DNA of 64,000 bases, taken from Gambelia wislizenii. Lineage: Eukaryota; Chordata; Lepidosauria; Squamata; Crotaphytidae. Made by a program: the position numbers and the translations under genes. The stretch covers positions 62,881,501-62,945,500 of the forward strand of contig JAUMIR010000001.1 in assembly GCA_030847615.1 (NCBI GenBank). The letters run 5' to 3'. The notes beneath the pieces were generated by a model. It had not been told where the DNA came from, ran no database searches, and saw only the letters and a list, made by a program, of their open reading frames with translations. Positions 24,901 to 37,403 of the stretch are shown here, piece by piece; the first letter of the stretch is position 1, and every line of letters begins with the position of its first letter.

Positions 24901-26879
24901 CCTTTATATTCTGAAAGGTATTTCTCACAAAGAATTGAGCCTTGGTGCTTTCTGAGAAATATGGACAAGCAAGAAAGTAAGCACTGAGATGGAACAATAT
25001 AAAGCATAAGCATTGGAAGATTCACCAAAAAAACCTTACAAAATTCAAATTTCCTATAAATTTAGCCAATAAGCTAATCTGAAACTTTTGATTTCTCCCA
25101 CATTTGGTTTTTGTGAATTTTAATACATTCAGATAAGGAATTACAATTTTTCTCACCAATTTTTAACAGCATGGGCAAATCTTTCACTTTCACATCATAA
25201 CTTAGAGCAAGGCTACCACCCAGGCAGCAGACATGTAACTGTTCTACTCTTCTGGATAAAAGAGCTGTGTGTCACATGGCCTGTCCTGCAAACCCTACAC
25301 TAACCTGACATTCTTGGCTGTGGTGATGTTAGTGTTGAAATAAGAGTTAGCTGCAGTTCCTGTTGGTTTCCCTACATGAAAGGAAGGAGGGAGACATCTT
25401 TTTTTTCTATGTCAGACTACAAAAAGTTTTGGCTCAGCCCTGATGCTTAGGTATTCTCCAGTTCATACTCAATGGCCAAAGTAATAGGTAGCATGTGATG
25501 GAGTGAAACTATCCAATATATAATTCTGTTGTTACTATTATTTCTAATAATATCATGATGCAATGGATATCTTCTACTTTAATGGCCACTAAGTCAACCC
25601 AAGCATGTTTTGTATTTGTGTATGTTGTGTGAGCACAAAGATGTGCAAAAACCACTAACAGGCTGAAGGACCCTCCAAAGAGCACATGGATGGCACCATC
25701 TGAGCTGGGCCCACCCATTGTGTGTTCCTTCTCTTACACTTTTAAAAACTTTACAGGGAGTGTTCTTGAGGAGGAAGAGTTCATATATGCAGATGTAATG
25801 CACTGAGCGTTGTTACACTTTGGAAAGCCTGCTGCACACATGGAGCACCTAATTTTTCTCTCAGCACATACATCTGTACACAAGGAGAACATATTCTCAA
25901 GAATGCCCACTAGATATTGGTCCAGGGCTGGTGATGTGTGATTCCAGCAGTAAGTAGAGATGTACTTCCTAAAATCTGAACTACTTTGCCCACTTGAGTA
26001 TAAGAAGGGCAGGAGGGAATCAGCCAGCAAGTCCTATATTGAAATAGAGGTGTTAGAAAATGTGCTCATATCTTCATCAGTGAAATATTGGCAGGGGACA
26101 GGAGATCAACCTCAGTCATCATCCTCATTTGTGTGGTCAAGAAATCTCTTTTTGAAAAAAATAAGCTCTGGTACTTCTTATCTACACTCATCTTCTTATC
26201 AGACATGACCCAGACCTGGGGATAAATAGAGTCTTTGTTGTATCTCCTTCTGCACTACTAAGATATATAATTTTCTGTCTCCACATATAATGGCTAGTTG
26301 AACAAATATGACTTACTAGACAAAGAGCCAGCTGTTCAATACCTTGTATCGATATGAGGTCTGAATTGTTCCTGTACTGAATACAGCATAGGAAATAATA
26401 AAAGCAATGCATCTGTTCTTTAGGAGAAATTAATTATTCATCTTTAGAACAAAATAAAAAATAAACATTTGCATAAAATGATAGTAATAACAGGCAGATA
26501 AAAGCAGGCAAAAGTAAGGAATGCCAATACCTAATGGATGATGCAGAGGAGAAGCAGATAGGTAAATAGGTTGAATAAAAATGAGATGATACATCTCATC
26601 TTTTGTTTTCTTGTTAGGATTTTTTTTTTCAAAATAGAAAACATTTTGTTATTCTTTAAGTTCTGAGTTGGGTACACTGAAGTAAAATGAATTAATAAAT
26701 ATGAAAATACTAAGTTGTATCCACTATCATGGGCATGTGCTAGTTGAAAGCACGTTTGCTCATAAGGCAGGGCATTCAGTTTTCATCAATCCTTCTTAAT
26801 GACCATGGAGCTGGCCATTCTTCCCTCATCACCTATATGGAATGGGATGGAGTTTAAATGGGCAGGCAGGCAGGCCCAT
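24901..26879. other. No gene recognised
   Basis: Short frames such as 25734-26030 (-) show no family features. Unclassified. Confidence 0.5.
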
Positions 26880-27280
26880 CCCTGCAGCCGTCACTATTTT
26901 CTTTGTTGACTCAGAAACCAGGAAGGGGGCCCACAACATGTAACTGAAGACCCCCTGGATATGACCTGCCTTGGTCACATGCTTAGGGTCCTGCTTCTGG
27001 GACAGCCAGGGAGATGGTAGTGGCTATGAGGGCTGGCATGCTGGATGAGCTCCTGTGGACACATGGGGCCTAATCTGTTTTTTGCCGGTGGTAACAGAGT
27101 AAACTGGGTATTTTTACAAAATGGTTTATCAGGTCCTACCCAGCCTTTCCCCCATATCAGCCTCATATCTGCCCCAGGGGTGGTGAGGACTGCCCAGGAG
27201 CAGAATGGGGCAAATACCCTGTGTCATATGGACTGCAGGGCTCTGAGACTGGGTCAAAACGAGCTTGTGTAGACAAGCCC
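26880..27280. mobile_element. Inverted-repeat DNA transposon A, copy, left end unresolved
   Basis: Right end GTGTAGACAAGCCC. Interior GGTGAGGACTGCCCAGGAGC and TGGACTGCAGGGCTCTGAGA match 40850-41396. The left end is probably between 26730 and 26880 but no clear terminus was found. Confidence 0.72.
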
Positions 27281-27847
27281 GATGACTGTGCCCCCATGAA
27301 AAGCTTGTGTTTGGGGTTTGGAAACTCTTTCGATCATTCATTAGGACTGTGGTTTTGTTCAGGATTGTTCTAATTATTTGGGCTTACATATGCATATAAA
27401 CTAACCAAAAACTTAGAAGCAACTAATTACAAATAGCATATGCATATACAGGTATGTGCACACACACAATCAATTCCTTTCCCCATTAATGAAGCTATAC
27501 TGTAACTATTTTATGTTACTCTTGCAACATATTGAGTGATAATATCTTCATTTCTTTTCTGTATAAAAATGTAATGCTTTAGTTACTTCTGTATGTACAG
27601 AGTTGTAGAGTTACTAAATGGGACAAGAGGAATATCACATAGTTCAGATTGGTGTTTCATGCTAAGCTGTGGGTGTTTAGGTGACAATGAGATGTAGGAA
27701 ATGAGAGTTTATTTTTGGTTTGTAGTATTTGAAGTTATTAAGTAATCAAAAGTGACCATTTAGTTATTCTAGAACATTTGAGAAAAAAGGTGTTCTTTTA
27801 AAACTGCAAGTATAATAGTAACTACTTTTGGAACTTGAAACTGTTGT

Positions 27848-28022
27848 TTGTTGTGTGCTTTCGAGTCATTTCTGACTTATGGTGACCCTAAGGTGAACCT
27901 ATCATGGGGTTTTCTGAGTCTGAGAGTGTGTGACTTGCCCAAGATCACCTAGTTGGTTTTCATGGCTGGGTGAAGATCTGAACCCTGATCTTTAGAGTTG
28001 TAGTCCAATGCTCAAACCAGCT
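27848..28022 (-). mobile_element. tRNA-derived SINE, Sauria-like, minus strand
   Basis: TTGTTGTGTGCTTTCGAGTC, TGGTGACCCTAAGGTGAACC, TCTGAGAGTGTGTGACTTGC and CTGAACCCTGATC, with an internal deletion compared with the copy at 7963. Confidence 0.85.
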
Positions 28023-30247
28023 GTTACTAATTACTTTTAAAAAGTAAGTTTCCAAAACTCTGCTAAGACCATATGGAAAGATAACTTAAAGTAATTAGCA
28101 TAAGGAGAAATCATGTTTACTCTGAGGTACTTTAATTTGAGCTAACGTACCTCTATAAAATTCTAATTATTTAAATCAGTAGTAAAATAGAACATTTCCT
28201 ATTCAATATATCCAGCCTTGAGTATTCAGGATTCATTTGTCGATTCCAGCTTTTGGCTGAGTTTTGTGCTTTATCATTGTCAGCATTTTCTTCTCTTTAT
28301 AGTACAAATATGAAATGTTGGCCTCTTTGAAACTATATAGGGAAAACACTCTTTATCATTGTCACAGGACACTAGTGCGTACCTCAGAAATGTAATACTC
28401 GAGGATAAATGGGTATGGGTATGGTTCTTGCATTTATGAAGGATGTTCATGTTACCACCTGGATGCATAATGTCAATTCCAGAATACTTACAGTCATTAG
28501 TTTTGTTTGAACAACCAACAGTAGTGGGGAGTGGGGAGAATAACTGCCCTGACCTCTTTACATTAAAGAGAAGGTCTGCTAAAGATTATGGCCTGTCCCT
28601 TCATATATAGGCTTTCTTTGAACTTCACACTAAGTCATGGTCTATATTAGCCATGGTCTATATTAGCCATGATTCACTACATCACAAATTGGCCTGCAGA
28701 CCACCAAACAAAGCACAGTTTGTTTCCCTGCTTCTGGAGTGTTTCTTACTCATTTTATCAATTTATATTAGCTTCTGTTCCAGGATTTTTTCAGCTCCTA
28801 TTTCAAAATGGCCAGCTATAGTAGTCCACCTAGGGACAAGCCACTGTTCTGGGTTCAGAACTAACAATATTAAATAAGTTAGAGTTCATAAGCCAACAAC
28901 AAACTATGGTTTCTAATTGTGGTGAATGGCTCACTGACAAACAATGGTTGCTTTATAGGAATGGGTCTTGATATAACAAATAAGAATTCAACAAACAACA
29001 AACCTGGCTTACCATTATGTGCAAATTTGGCCACTCAGTGTTTCACACGCCACAATGTGTGAGGATCCCAGCTTACTACACGCCACAGGATCCCAGCTTA
29101 CTATGTATGAACAACATGCCAGTGCATACTACTCAGTTGCTTCCACTTACAGCAGGAGTACTTAAACAAATCACAGGTCTTTGGCACCAACATGCCCTGA
29201 CAGCCAGCAAACTGACTCAATAACCCAGGGTTCCTGAGAAACATGGCTTATTGTCATGCCCACTTGAACCCACTCAGTGTAATCTGTTAGTGTCTGAATC
29301 AACTGTTTGTGCCTTGGAGTTTAATTTCCTGTTAATCAGAATGATTTTGACTATATACTTACTAATTTCTATTTTTCTATCTGTTCCAGAAGTATCTAAA
29401 CTATTTTGATAATCCTCTTGTCAATGAGGCCTCGATGAGGCCCACGTATTTGTTCTTGTTGTTCTTGTTCTTCTTGTTGTTGCTGTTAGCTGTCACACAG
29501 TAGTCACCAAAGATAGCAAGTGGTCTGTCAAGTCCCCCCCCCCAGCCCCCATCACTGGAAAATAATTGTCACTCTCTGTGGAATTGTGTCCCTGGAAAAC
29601 CCAAAAGGCGGGTTTTAAAGCTCCTATGTCACTCCTAGTCATGAGCTGTCTTCTTTTAAATGCAACAAGCAATAGCCTCAGATTTAAAACAGTAAGTTTT
29701 ATCATTAGATAAAGTTTCTACAGAGGTACTAGCTCAAAGTTGTTGCTTAGAATGAGGAACAAAAGGAAAGGCAGTGATATAAAAGTATTTACAAAACAGG
29801 CAAACCTGGTGTGACACTGATTCATTGATTATTTCCAACTTTTTACAATTGTCTTCTCACCTGTTACCCCCACCCACCCACACCTTTGTTATTCTGAATT
29901 CTCACCATTTGACTCTCCACATAGTATCACCTATTTATGCCAAGCACTTACTTTTTACCATTACAAAGGGAAGCAAGGTAAACCTGAATCCCATGTAGCA
30001 AATGACAGGAAAAGCTGGTGTTATGATTGGTTCCTGATATTCCTAGAACTTTTCTGCACTTAAAATAGCTGGAATCCTCCCCTTCCCCCCCATAGCCTTT
30101 TCTTAGAACTGGAAGTGGCCATTCAGTGATTTGTGGTTTTGAAAAATAAATGGGTGAGAGCAACCCATAGGGGCTGAAAAACGGGGAGACTGCAGCTCTC
30201 ATATACCTCATGACTACCTAATCCTGGTCTATACTAACTGATATGAA
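28023..30247. other. No gene recognised
   Basis: CATGGTCTATATTAGC is duplicated in tandem at 28636-28668, and GGATCCCAGCTTACTA twice at 29062-29103. A CTT/GTT-rich run lies at 29445-29490. Confidence 0.5.
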
Positions 30248-30765
30248 GGGCTTGTCTACAAGGCAATATGTCCCCATCTTGACCCTGTCTTAGAGCCCTG
30301 CAGTCCAAACAACACAGAGCTTTTGCCCCGTTCTGCCCCTAGGCAGTCCTCACCAACCCTGGGGCAAATACCGGGCTAAACAGGGAGAAGATGGGGTAGG
30401 GCCTGATAAACCATTATATTAAAATACCTGTTTTAATCTGTTCCCACTGGGAAGAAATGGATCAGGTCCTGTGAGACTTCAGGAGCCCATTCTGGCAGGC
30501 CAGCCCATTGCTGCAGCTGCTGGTCTGCCTCACTCTCTCCGAAGCAGGAAGGAGTCCTGAAGCACGTGACCATGTTGTAGGCTGCTTCCTAGCTTCCAGG
30601 GGGGGGGTGAGGAAGACGGCAGTGATGGTGGCTGCAGAAACAGGCCAGCATGCCTGTCTGGACTTCCTCCCATTTGGAGGTGGTAACAGGCAAGGAACAG
30701 GCCTGGTCCATGGCCAGCATACACTGGCGGGGAGCCAGCATATCCTGGCTCATGTAAATGAACCC
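30248..30765. mobile_element. Inverted-repeat DNA transposon A, copy
   Basis: GGGCTTGTCTACAAGGC at the left, CTCATGTAAATGAACCC at the right. Interior GCAGTCCTCACCAACCCTGG and GGAGCCCATTCTGGCA are shared with 33255. The open frames inside are not conserved and not genes. Confidence 0.8.
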
Positions 30766-31465
30766 TAATTATCTGTGATTTGGGAGAGATGCAGCTCTAC
30801 TTACTAAGGTTCTTGAATTAAATATCTGAGAGACATTACACCTATAAATCAGGGAACATTACACATATACAATATTCTCTCCTGAACCATTGCCCCTTTC
30901 TTGGTCTTTGATCTGAATTAGTTGCAAGGTTTATAGAGGAGGGGAAGGTTAAATTTTACTGTTTAGGGAGTGAGATTGGTAAGTCTGCCTTTTACTTGGG
31001 CAATAAATATAATTAATCATCAACGTTTTCTATTTTGATCATAATGTAGGCGAAGGAATGTGAAATTGCAGAATGAAATACAGCATAAAACTTGGATTTT
31101 GTTCTTACCTATCCTCTGACTGTTTCTGCAACCAAATAACTACAGTTCAGATGTTAACCTACATGAGCAAGATGCTTAATGAAGCCCCAAGGTGCAGTCT
31201 TCCTCAACACAACCTCACCCCCCAGCACTACTTTTGGAAGAAGATTTTAGGGGAAAGGGCAGAGGTGCAAAGGAGGATACTTGAAGCAAGGAAGCCTCCA
31301 GAACTAAGATAGAGATATATTATAGCGGTCCAGAGCTTGGAATGCAGTAGACTATAAAATGACCTAATTTAGGCATCATTTGAGTAGAGACCAAATTAAA
31401 GCATTTGTGGAGAATCCATTCCAGCTCAAGATAAGGAGTTCTTACCCGTTACTAAGGGTAGGTCT

Positions 31466-32415
31466 GTCTATTGAATAATGAGACTGATACAATAACCTAT
31501 CTTTTATTCATATGTATTACAATTATAATGTTTCCCTCCTTCAATATACTCCCCGGTCACACTCACACACCAATGCAGTCTTGTTTTCCACTGGTTGAAG
31601 GCATGGAGCAGATCTGTTTCTGTCAGCTGTGTCAACACATCTGCTGTTTTCTTCTTTACTGCATCAGTTGACAAAACATATTCCTTTAAACACTGATTTC
31701 ACTTTAGGGAAAAGAAAAAAGTCACATGGTGCCAAATCTGGTGAATATGAAGGATGTTCAAGTGTAGTAATGTGTTTATCAGCCAAAAACTACTTCACAG
31801 AAAGTGCTGTGTGAGTAGGCACATTGTCTTGATGAAGAATGAAACCATTTTTCCACAGTTCTGGCCCTTTTTTCTGATTCTTTCTCTCAGCTTGGTCAAA
31901 ACTTCCTTATAATAATGCTGGATCACTGTTCTGCCTTCTGGAACCCATACTGCCAAAATTACATCCTTGATGTAAAAAAAGAGTATGGTTGTGAATGTGG
32001 ACTTGTTTTGATGTGCTTCCCCCCCCCCATTCTTGATGATGATGGTGTTTTCCAGTGCATTGACTGTCACTTTGTCTCAGAATCGTACTGGAAGGTCCAG
32101 GTTTCATCACAAGTGATTTTTTTTTTTGAAAAACATGAAAGGCTATAGAAAAATTAAGAAGTCTGCATTTATTTGATGTGTTTCAAACACTGGCTCCAAG
32201 TAACACAGCTGAGCACTGCTTTGTTTTGCATCTTGCAACTGGGCATGCTTCTGTACCATCTCCATCCAAATTCACTACAATTCTGCAATTAAAAAAAAAA
32301 ACTTGAGTGGGCTAGCTTATATGAAGATGTGGCTTGCAATGAGCATTTCCATTATCACTAAACCTTAAATGGTCTTGATTATGACAAGCACTATAAAGCA
32401 TGTCTTCCATTTTAA
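31466..32415 (-). pseudogene. Dead mariner (DD34D) transposase
   Basis: Minus-strand pieces in different frames give ITCDETWTFQYDSETK (first catalytic Asp, near 32105), AVWVPEGRTVIQHYYKEVLT, and HQDNVPTHTALSV followed by HPSYSPDLAPCDFFLFPKVK. Between the second and third catalytic Asp there are exactly 34 residues, the mariner signature. Stops and frameshifts abolish function. Ends were not resolved; ATTGAATAATGAGACTGATAC near 31470 may be part of a terminal repeat. Confidence 0.85.
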
Positions 32416-32439
32416 AACACTTCAGAAATTATTATTTTT

Positions 32440-32696
32440 TATTTATTATTAGTTATTTATACCCCACTATTCAGCCACAAGGCTATCAGAGTGGCTTACA
32501 AATTGTTTTAAGCAGTAGCAATTTACATTAAGTAGTTTCCAATGTGTGTTAGTTAATCACCCCCACAAGCCGGGTACTCATTTTACCGACCTACGAAAGG
32601 ATGGAAGGCTGAGTGAACCTTGGAGCCCTCTGGAATCAAACTTGCAACATGGTGACTTGCAGTACTGGCATTTAACCACTGTGCCACCAGGGCTCC
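32440..32696 (-). mobile_element. tRNA-derived SINE with an L2-type 3' tail
   Basis: Read on the minus strand: GGAGCCCTGGTGGCACAGTGG (A-box region), GTTTGATTCC (B box), a body with GGTAAAATGAGTACCCGGCT, and the tail GTAAGCCACTCTGATAGCC, then GGGGTATAAATAACTAATAA. The tail matches the L2 LINE end at 47388-47440, so L2 machinery probably mobilised it. Confidence 0.85.
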
Positions 32697-33011
32697 TTTA
32701 CCAGTTAAAAGACTAAGTCACATGAAACACTTTCCCACAAAACCTCTGTTGGAAGCATGCTTAATTTGGAGGGGGATGGGAGGAGAGCATTGTTTTTATA
32801 GCTGATACAGAAAAAAATGTTTTGTTAGAGACTGAAGTTTAAATGCCAAGAGATTATTAATTCAGAGTAAAGTAGAATGGTAACTTGTACAGTGGTGTAA
32901 CGGTAAATTCTGAAGTACATGCATTCCTCCTCACAGTCCCCCTAAACCATGCCCCAAGGATTGACCAAAACCATTGGAAGCTGTGTTGTTTTCCCACCTC
33001 CACTTTATAAT

Positions 33012-33038
33012 ACACACACACACACACACACACACACA
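33012..33038. repeat. (AC)n microsatellite
   Basis: Thirteen AC units next to the unannotated stretch at 32700-33130. Confidence 0.95.
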
Positions 33039-33136
33039 GAAGGCGGACGTACACAGATTACCATAGTATAAGTACGTTTGCTGTAAAAATCCAACCACCC
33101 TCACCAATGATTGTGAGACTATAACTGGTCTTGTTG

Positions 33137-33254
33137 AAAGACAGCATGGTGTAGAGGTCTGAGTGTTGGACTTGGACTTCAGGAGAGCAGAGTTCAAATC
33201 CCTACTCAAACATGGAAACCCATTGGGAGAGCTTAGGCAAGTCAGACTCTCTGA
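33137..33254 (+). mobile_element. SINE 5' part, interrupted by an inverted-repeat element
   Basis: ACAGCATGGTGTAGAGGTCTGAG and AGTTCAAATCC are the tRNA-like head. It ends at AGACTCTCTGA, where the element at 33255 begins. I could not recognise the rest of the SINE after 34476. Confidence 0.75.
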
Positions 33255-34473
33255 GGGCTTGCCTAGATGGGCTATTTACCCCATTTTGTATCTGTCTTGG
33301 AATCTTGCAGTCCAGATGATTCAGGACATTTGACCCATTTTGCCCCTGGGCAGTCCTCACAACCCCCAGGGCAAAGATGGGGCCAAGATGGGGAGAAGAT
33401 GGGGTTAAACCCATTACACTGTTTTAAAATAGTATCTGGGGGTTGTCTATATGGTGAAAATATCCCTTACAGAATTCGCCTGGAATGTGAGCTGTCTTAA
33501 TGGGATCTCACATTGTCTCATTGTATTGTGAAGGAGTGGGTTCAAAAGAGGAAAAACAATGCGAGAAAAGCATTTGCAGCTTTTCCCGTTTTTTTTTAAA
33601 CTCCTGTGATTATGCACATTTTCACTTGTTAAGACAAGCAATTTGATAAGAATCGCTTCCCATACAAGACAAAGCACAAACCTGATTGGCTGGATGAACA
33701 CAAGGGGAGGGGCTTTGTTGCAAAACAAGAGCCTGCTGCCGCCAAATTGGATTTTTACCTTAGCGAGTGATTACTAAGGTTATAAAATGGGGATTTATGC
33801 TTTCCCCCTTCTTTTTTGGAAAGGTGGAATATCGCTTTGCACACCATAGAAATAGTTCTTTTAAAATAAAATAAAAAGTTTGGCGGTGACAGATTTTAAA
33901 ATGCGAGTAATCCACTTGTGGCTACCATCTCAGTTACATGCATGCGAAGTTTATCGGGACTGTAAAACTGTTAATACAAGTCACAGCTGCTGCAACTTGC
34001 TATGACTGTGGATCAGTCTGGGTTTTTTTCCCTCCGTTATAGACAAACCCCTTGTAAAATCTGCTCCAGCCAACAAAAAATGGATTGGGCCCTGGATGAC
34101 TGCAGGAGCCCATTCTGGCATACCAGCCTGACACTGTAGCTGCCATTTGCTATCACTATTCCACAGCCAGGGACCAGGCCCGCAGCATACGTCACATGCA
34201 AGGGGCCTTGTTCACATGCTGCATGCCGACTTCCTGGCTTCAAAGAGTTGGATGCAGATGGCGGTGGTGGTGGATGCCGTGATGGAGCTGTGTGCCAGCC
34301 TGGACTTCCTCTCATTTTGTCCAGGTAACGGGGAGGGATCAGCTTGATATACAGACAGAATACGTCAGTAGAGAGACCTTGCTTAGAGGGAACCAGGAAG
34401 TTGAGGCAGTTTTGGTGGTGGCAGGTAATGTCTTGTGTAATCAAAAAACTAATCACTTGGCTCATATGAGCCC
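33255..34473. mobile_element. Inverted-repeat DNA transposon A, interrupted by element B (TSD TGA)
   Basis: GGGCTTGCCTAGATGGGC at the left and GGCTCATATGAGCCC at the right; TGA flanks both (33252 and 34474). Without the inner element (33439-34051) it matches the copies at 30248 and 40850. It lies in a SINE. No transposase. Confidence 0.82.
33439..34051. mobile_element. Inverted-repeat DNA transposon B, copy 2, nested in element A
   Basis: GGGGTTGTCTATATGG at the left against TTATAGACAAACCCC at the right. The flanks CTG and TTG differ by one base. Interior CCTGATTGGCTGGATG and AAATTGGATTTTTACC are shared with element C. Confidence 0.82.
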
Positions 34474-34527
34474 TGACTCCTCTACACTGATGGATATATA
34501 GCTGGATTAAGAATTCACTACTGCAGA

Positions 34528-34765
34528 AGTCAGTGTGTGGTGTAGTGGTTTAAGTGTTAGACTAGGAGTCCAGGAGACCATAGTTCAAATCCTTGCTGAA
34601 CCATGGAAATCCCTCTGAATAATCCTGGGCAAGTCACCATCTCTCAGCCTAAAAGGAAGTCAATGACAACCCTCCTGTGAATAAATCCTGCCAACCCCCC
34701 CAAAAAAACACCCTGTGGTAGGGTTGCCATATGTCAGAGTGAACTTGAAGACAGATTACAACAAA
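34528..34765 (+). mobile_element. tRNA-derived SINE, Sauria-like
   Basis: GTGTGTGGTGTAGTGGTTTAAG, a degraded B box (AGTTCAAATCC), CTCTCAGCCTAAAAGGAAG, and a tail GCCATATGTCAGAGTGAACTTGAAG. Old. Confidence 0.8.
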
Positions 34766-37184
34766 ATCTTCAAAATCATTTTTACAAGAGAACTTTCACT
34801 ATGAGGTTAAAAATATCTATAGTGAATTCTTCCATTTTGGGTTGTGTGTTGTTGTTGTTTTGCTATAAATTAACTCTGAAACACAGAGGTGACAAATGTG
34901 AACCAAATCTTCTACTTCCTCTTTTATTGTCATAAAAGTAGATATCATCTCCAGTGGAAGATGTGGTAACTGTATTTCTACAATGAAAAAAGCAACACTG
35001 TACTATAAGCTGGAGTGGACTTTTTCTGGTCCTCCAGATATTGTTGGAGTGCAGATCCCATGATCTTTTGCCACAGGTAATGCTAACTAGGTCTGATAAG
35101 TTATAGTCTGTGAACCTCTACAGGGCTGCAAATTGCCTAATAGCAATGTAGACCCTCCTAGATTTGAAACCTCTCATTCTCCAGGAAGATCAAGCCTATC
35201 ATTGTGCTGAGATAGCCCTCACTGCCGTGCTGCTTCCTAGTGCCCCGTGCTGGGTAGCTGTGTTTTGGAGCCACCATTTTAATATCACATGATGTCCCCA
35301 CTGTACCATCACAGTGGGGCTTGGTATGAGATGTAACTGGCACATCAGAGCTTCCTGGTATTGATCGCAGTGCTGCCTGGTCCTATCCACATATATAAAA
35401 GCAGGGCCAGCAGGAGGTACTTTTCCAGGTTTGGGAACTCCCAAACCTGGAGTTGGCCTGGGCAAAATGCAAGGATCTCAGTGGCTGTAAGAAGTGAGAT
35501 CTGGATGTGGGTTTCTTGAACTTTGCCCCTCCTACCAGATTATGTAAAGGCATAAGAAACTACCATATCTTCCCTTTCCTGGAAAAACAAATGTGTAAAA
35601 TAGACCAAACTTGTTTCCTCATAGTAAATAATAATAATAATAAAAAAAATACTTCAAACTTTAAAATGTGTGTAACTCCCCCCAAGTTACAGATTGCTGC
35701 AGACATATCCATCTTATTAATTCATTTATTTTACCAATGACAATGTGAATATTATTTTCCACTGTCACCACAGACACAATCAACTAGGTCCTGCATAGTG
35801 TCTATTTTTCTTCTTTTATTACACATCTGAGGGGCTCTCCCTGTGTTTCCATTTCTCTTTAAAGCATTTCAGTTGCCATGGAAATGAAACCGTCCATCAC
35901 ATTTGGTTAGGACAGGTGATGGCCATAGAAGGAACAAGTACCTGGCTGGAATTTTCCTCCTGCTGATTCTCATGGTTGAATAAAAAATGTAGACCATGTA
36001 ATTAATGCTGTTAATTATCTTGTGTTGCAATTAGGGATGAGTGTCCCAGCCAAGAACAGAGCTCACACTGTGATAATACCTCACAGAACATATTAAGGAC
36101 TATCCTCCTACCTTTCCTTGAAAGGGCTTAACAACTAAACAGCTGAGGCACTCACAGTAGATGTGAGAGGATGGAACGGATTACCTTTGGGGATAGTGGA
36201 GTAAAAGCAGGAGTGGACAAAATTCAGTCCTAGGACTATGTGTGGCCCTCAGGCTGTTTTTGTGGTTCCCCACCCCACTTTAGACCCCTCAGCCCTTTCT
36301 CTGGCCTCTTGGAAGCCTCCAGGAGTAGAAATTTACATTTTAAATAGAGGAGCTTGCATTATTTTACATCAAAAATTACCTGTTTTTCCAAACCAAAAGT
36401 GGACTTCTGGACTTTTTTTTTTCTTTTTCTTTTCTTTTTTCTTGTTTGCAGTTTGGCAGTCCATATGGCTTCCAAAGGGTCCCAGGGACAGAGAATTTGC
36501 CCCTAGACTCACCGTAGTCACCCACACCTGAGTTAGGCCATCAACCAAGATGGTTGAGATGTATATGTGCTTAATACTTGAAAGTTGTGTGTATGAGGTA
36601 AAATAGACTCGAGGCATTTCTTTGCTGATAATACCTATGCCTGTATGAGTAGGGATAGTGAGAGTTCTGTTTGGTTCATCTTTTTAATATTAATTTAGCA
36701 AAATTTGCAAAAAAAAAAATCATATCATTAGGAACAGAAAATTTTAAAGTTGAGTTGAAATTATTTGTTTGTTTGTTTGAAGAAAAAAAAACAAATGTGG
36801 GAGAAACCACATTTGATAGATCTGTCTGTTCAGGCTTCACATTTAAAAGTCTAGGTTTGATCCCCTGTATTTTTCACTCATCATAGCAATGACTTAGGTT
36901 TGCAACCTCTTTTTCAGGGATGGGGGAAAGTCCTCATCTTTAACACTGAAATGGCAGATAGGCACAACATTTCCTCCTCCATATTGGGATTAGTTGTACT
37001 TGTTGGATTTGGCCACTGTAAATGGGAAAGAAATGAGTTTCACTACATTTCTGAAGGATTTGTTTTTGTGATAAAAGAACTTGAGCTTCCTGAGATAAAA
37101 GAACTTGAGATGAAGGGGGAAACAAATGTGACAAATATTCTCATCTCTTTGCATAAATGCCTGAATATTTTATTCTGGAAAGTG

Positions 37185-37263
37185 AAGGATTAAACTGCTT
37201 TTGGTCCCATATTGGGAGAAAGACAGGATACAAATCAAGCAATCAAATAAATAAATAAAATAA
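37185..37263 (+). mobile_element. L2-type LINE or SINE 3' tail
   Basis: AAACTGCTTTTGGTCCCATATTGGGAGAAAGACAGGATACAAAT, then (AAAT)n, is the usual stem-loop-plus-ATAAAT ending of L2-tailed elements. No coding part is visible upstream. Confidence 0.55.
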
Positions 37264-37323
37264 GGATTGGCAAAGCAAACTTTACAAGGTTATAAAAGAA
37301 AAAAATAGTTGAAAGCACTGTTA

Positions 37324-37403
37324 ACACACACACACACATATATAGAGAGAGAGAGAGAGAAGAGGAGGAGGAGGAGGAGGAGGCAGCAGCAGCAGCAACA
37401 GCG
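37324..37403 (+). repeat. Compound microsatellite AC-AT-AG-AGG-CAG
   Basis: (AC)n, TATATA, (AG)n, (AGG)n and (CAG)n follow each other without spacers. Confidence 0.95.

Noticed and set aside
29445..29490. CRISPR-like direct repeats
   Set aside because: Simple GTT/CTT microsatellite; no spaced repeats of CRISPR form anywhere and the genome is vertebrate.
34037..34465. 142-codon minus-strand frame as a gene
   Set aside because: It spans the junction of two DNA transposons and has no conserved domain.
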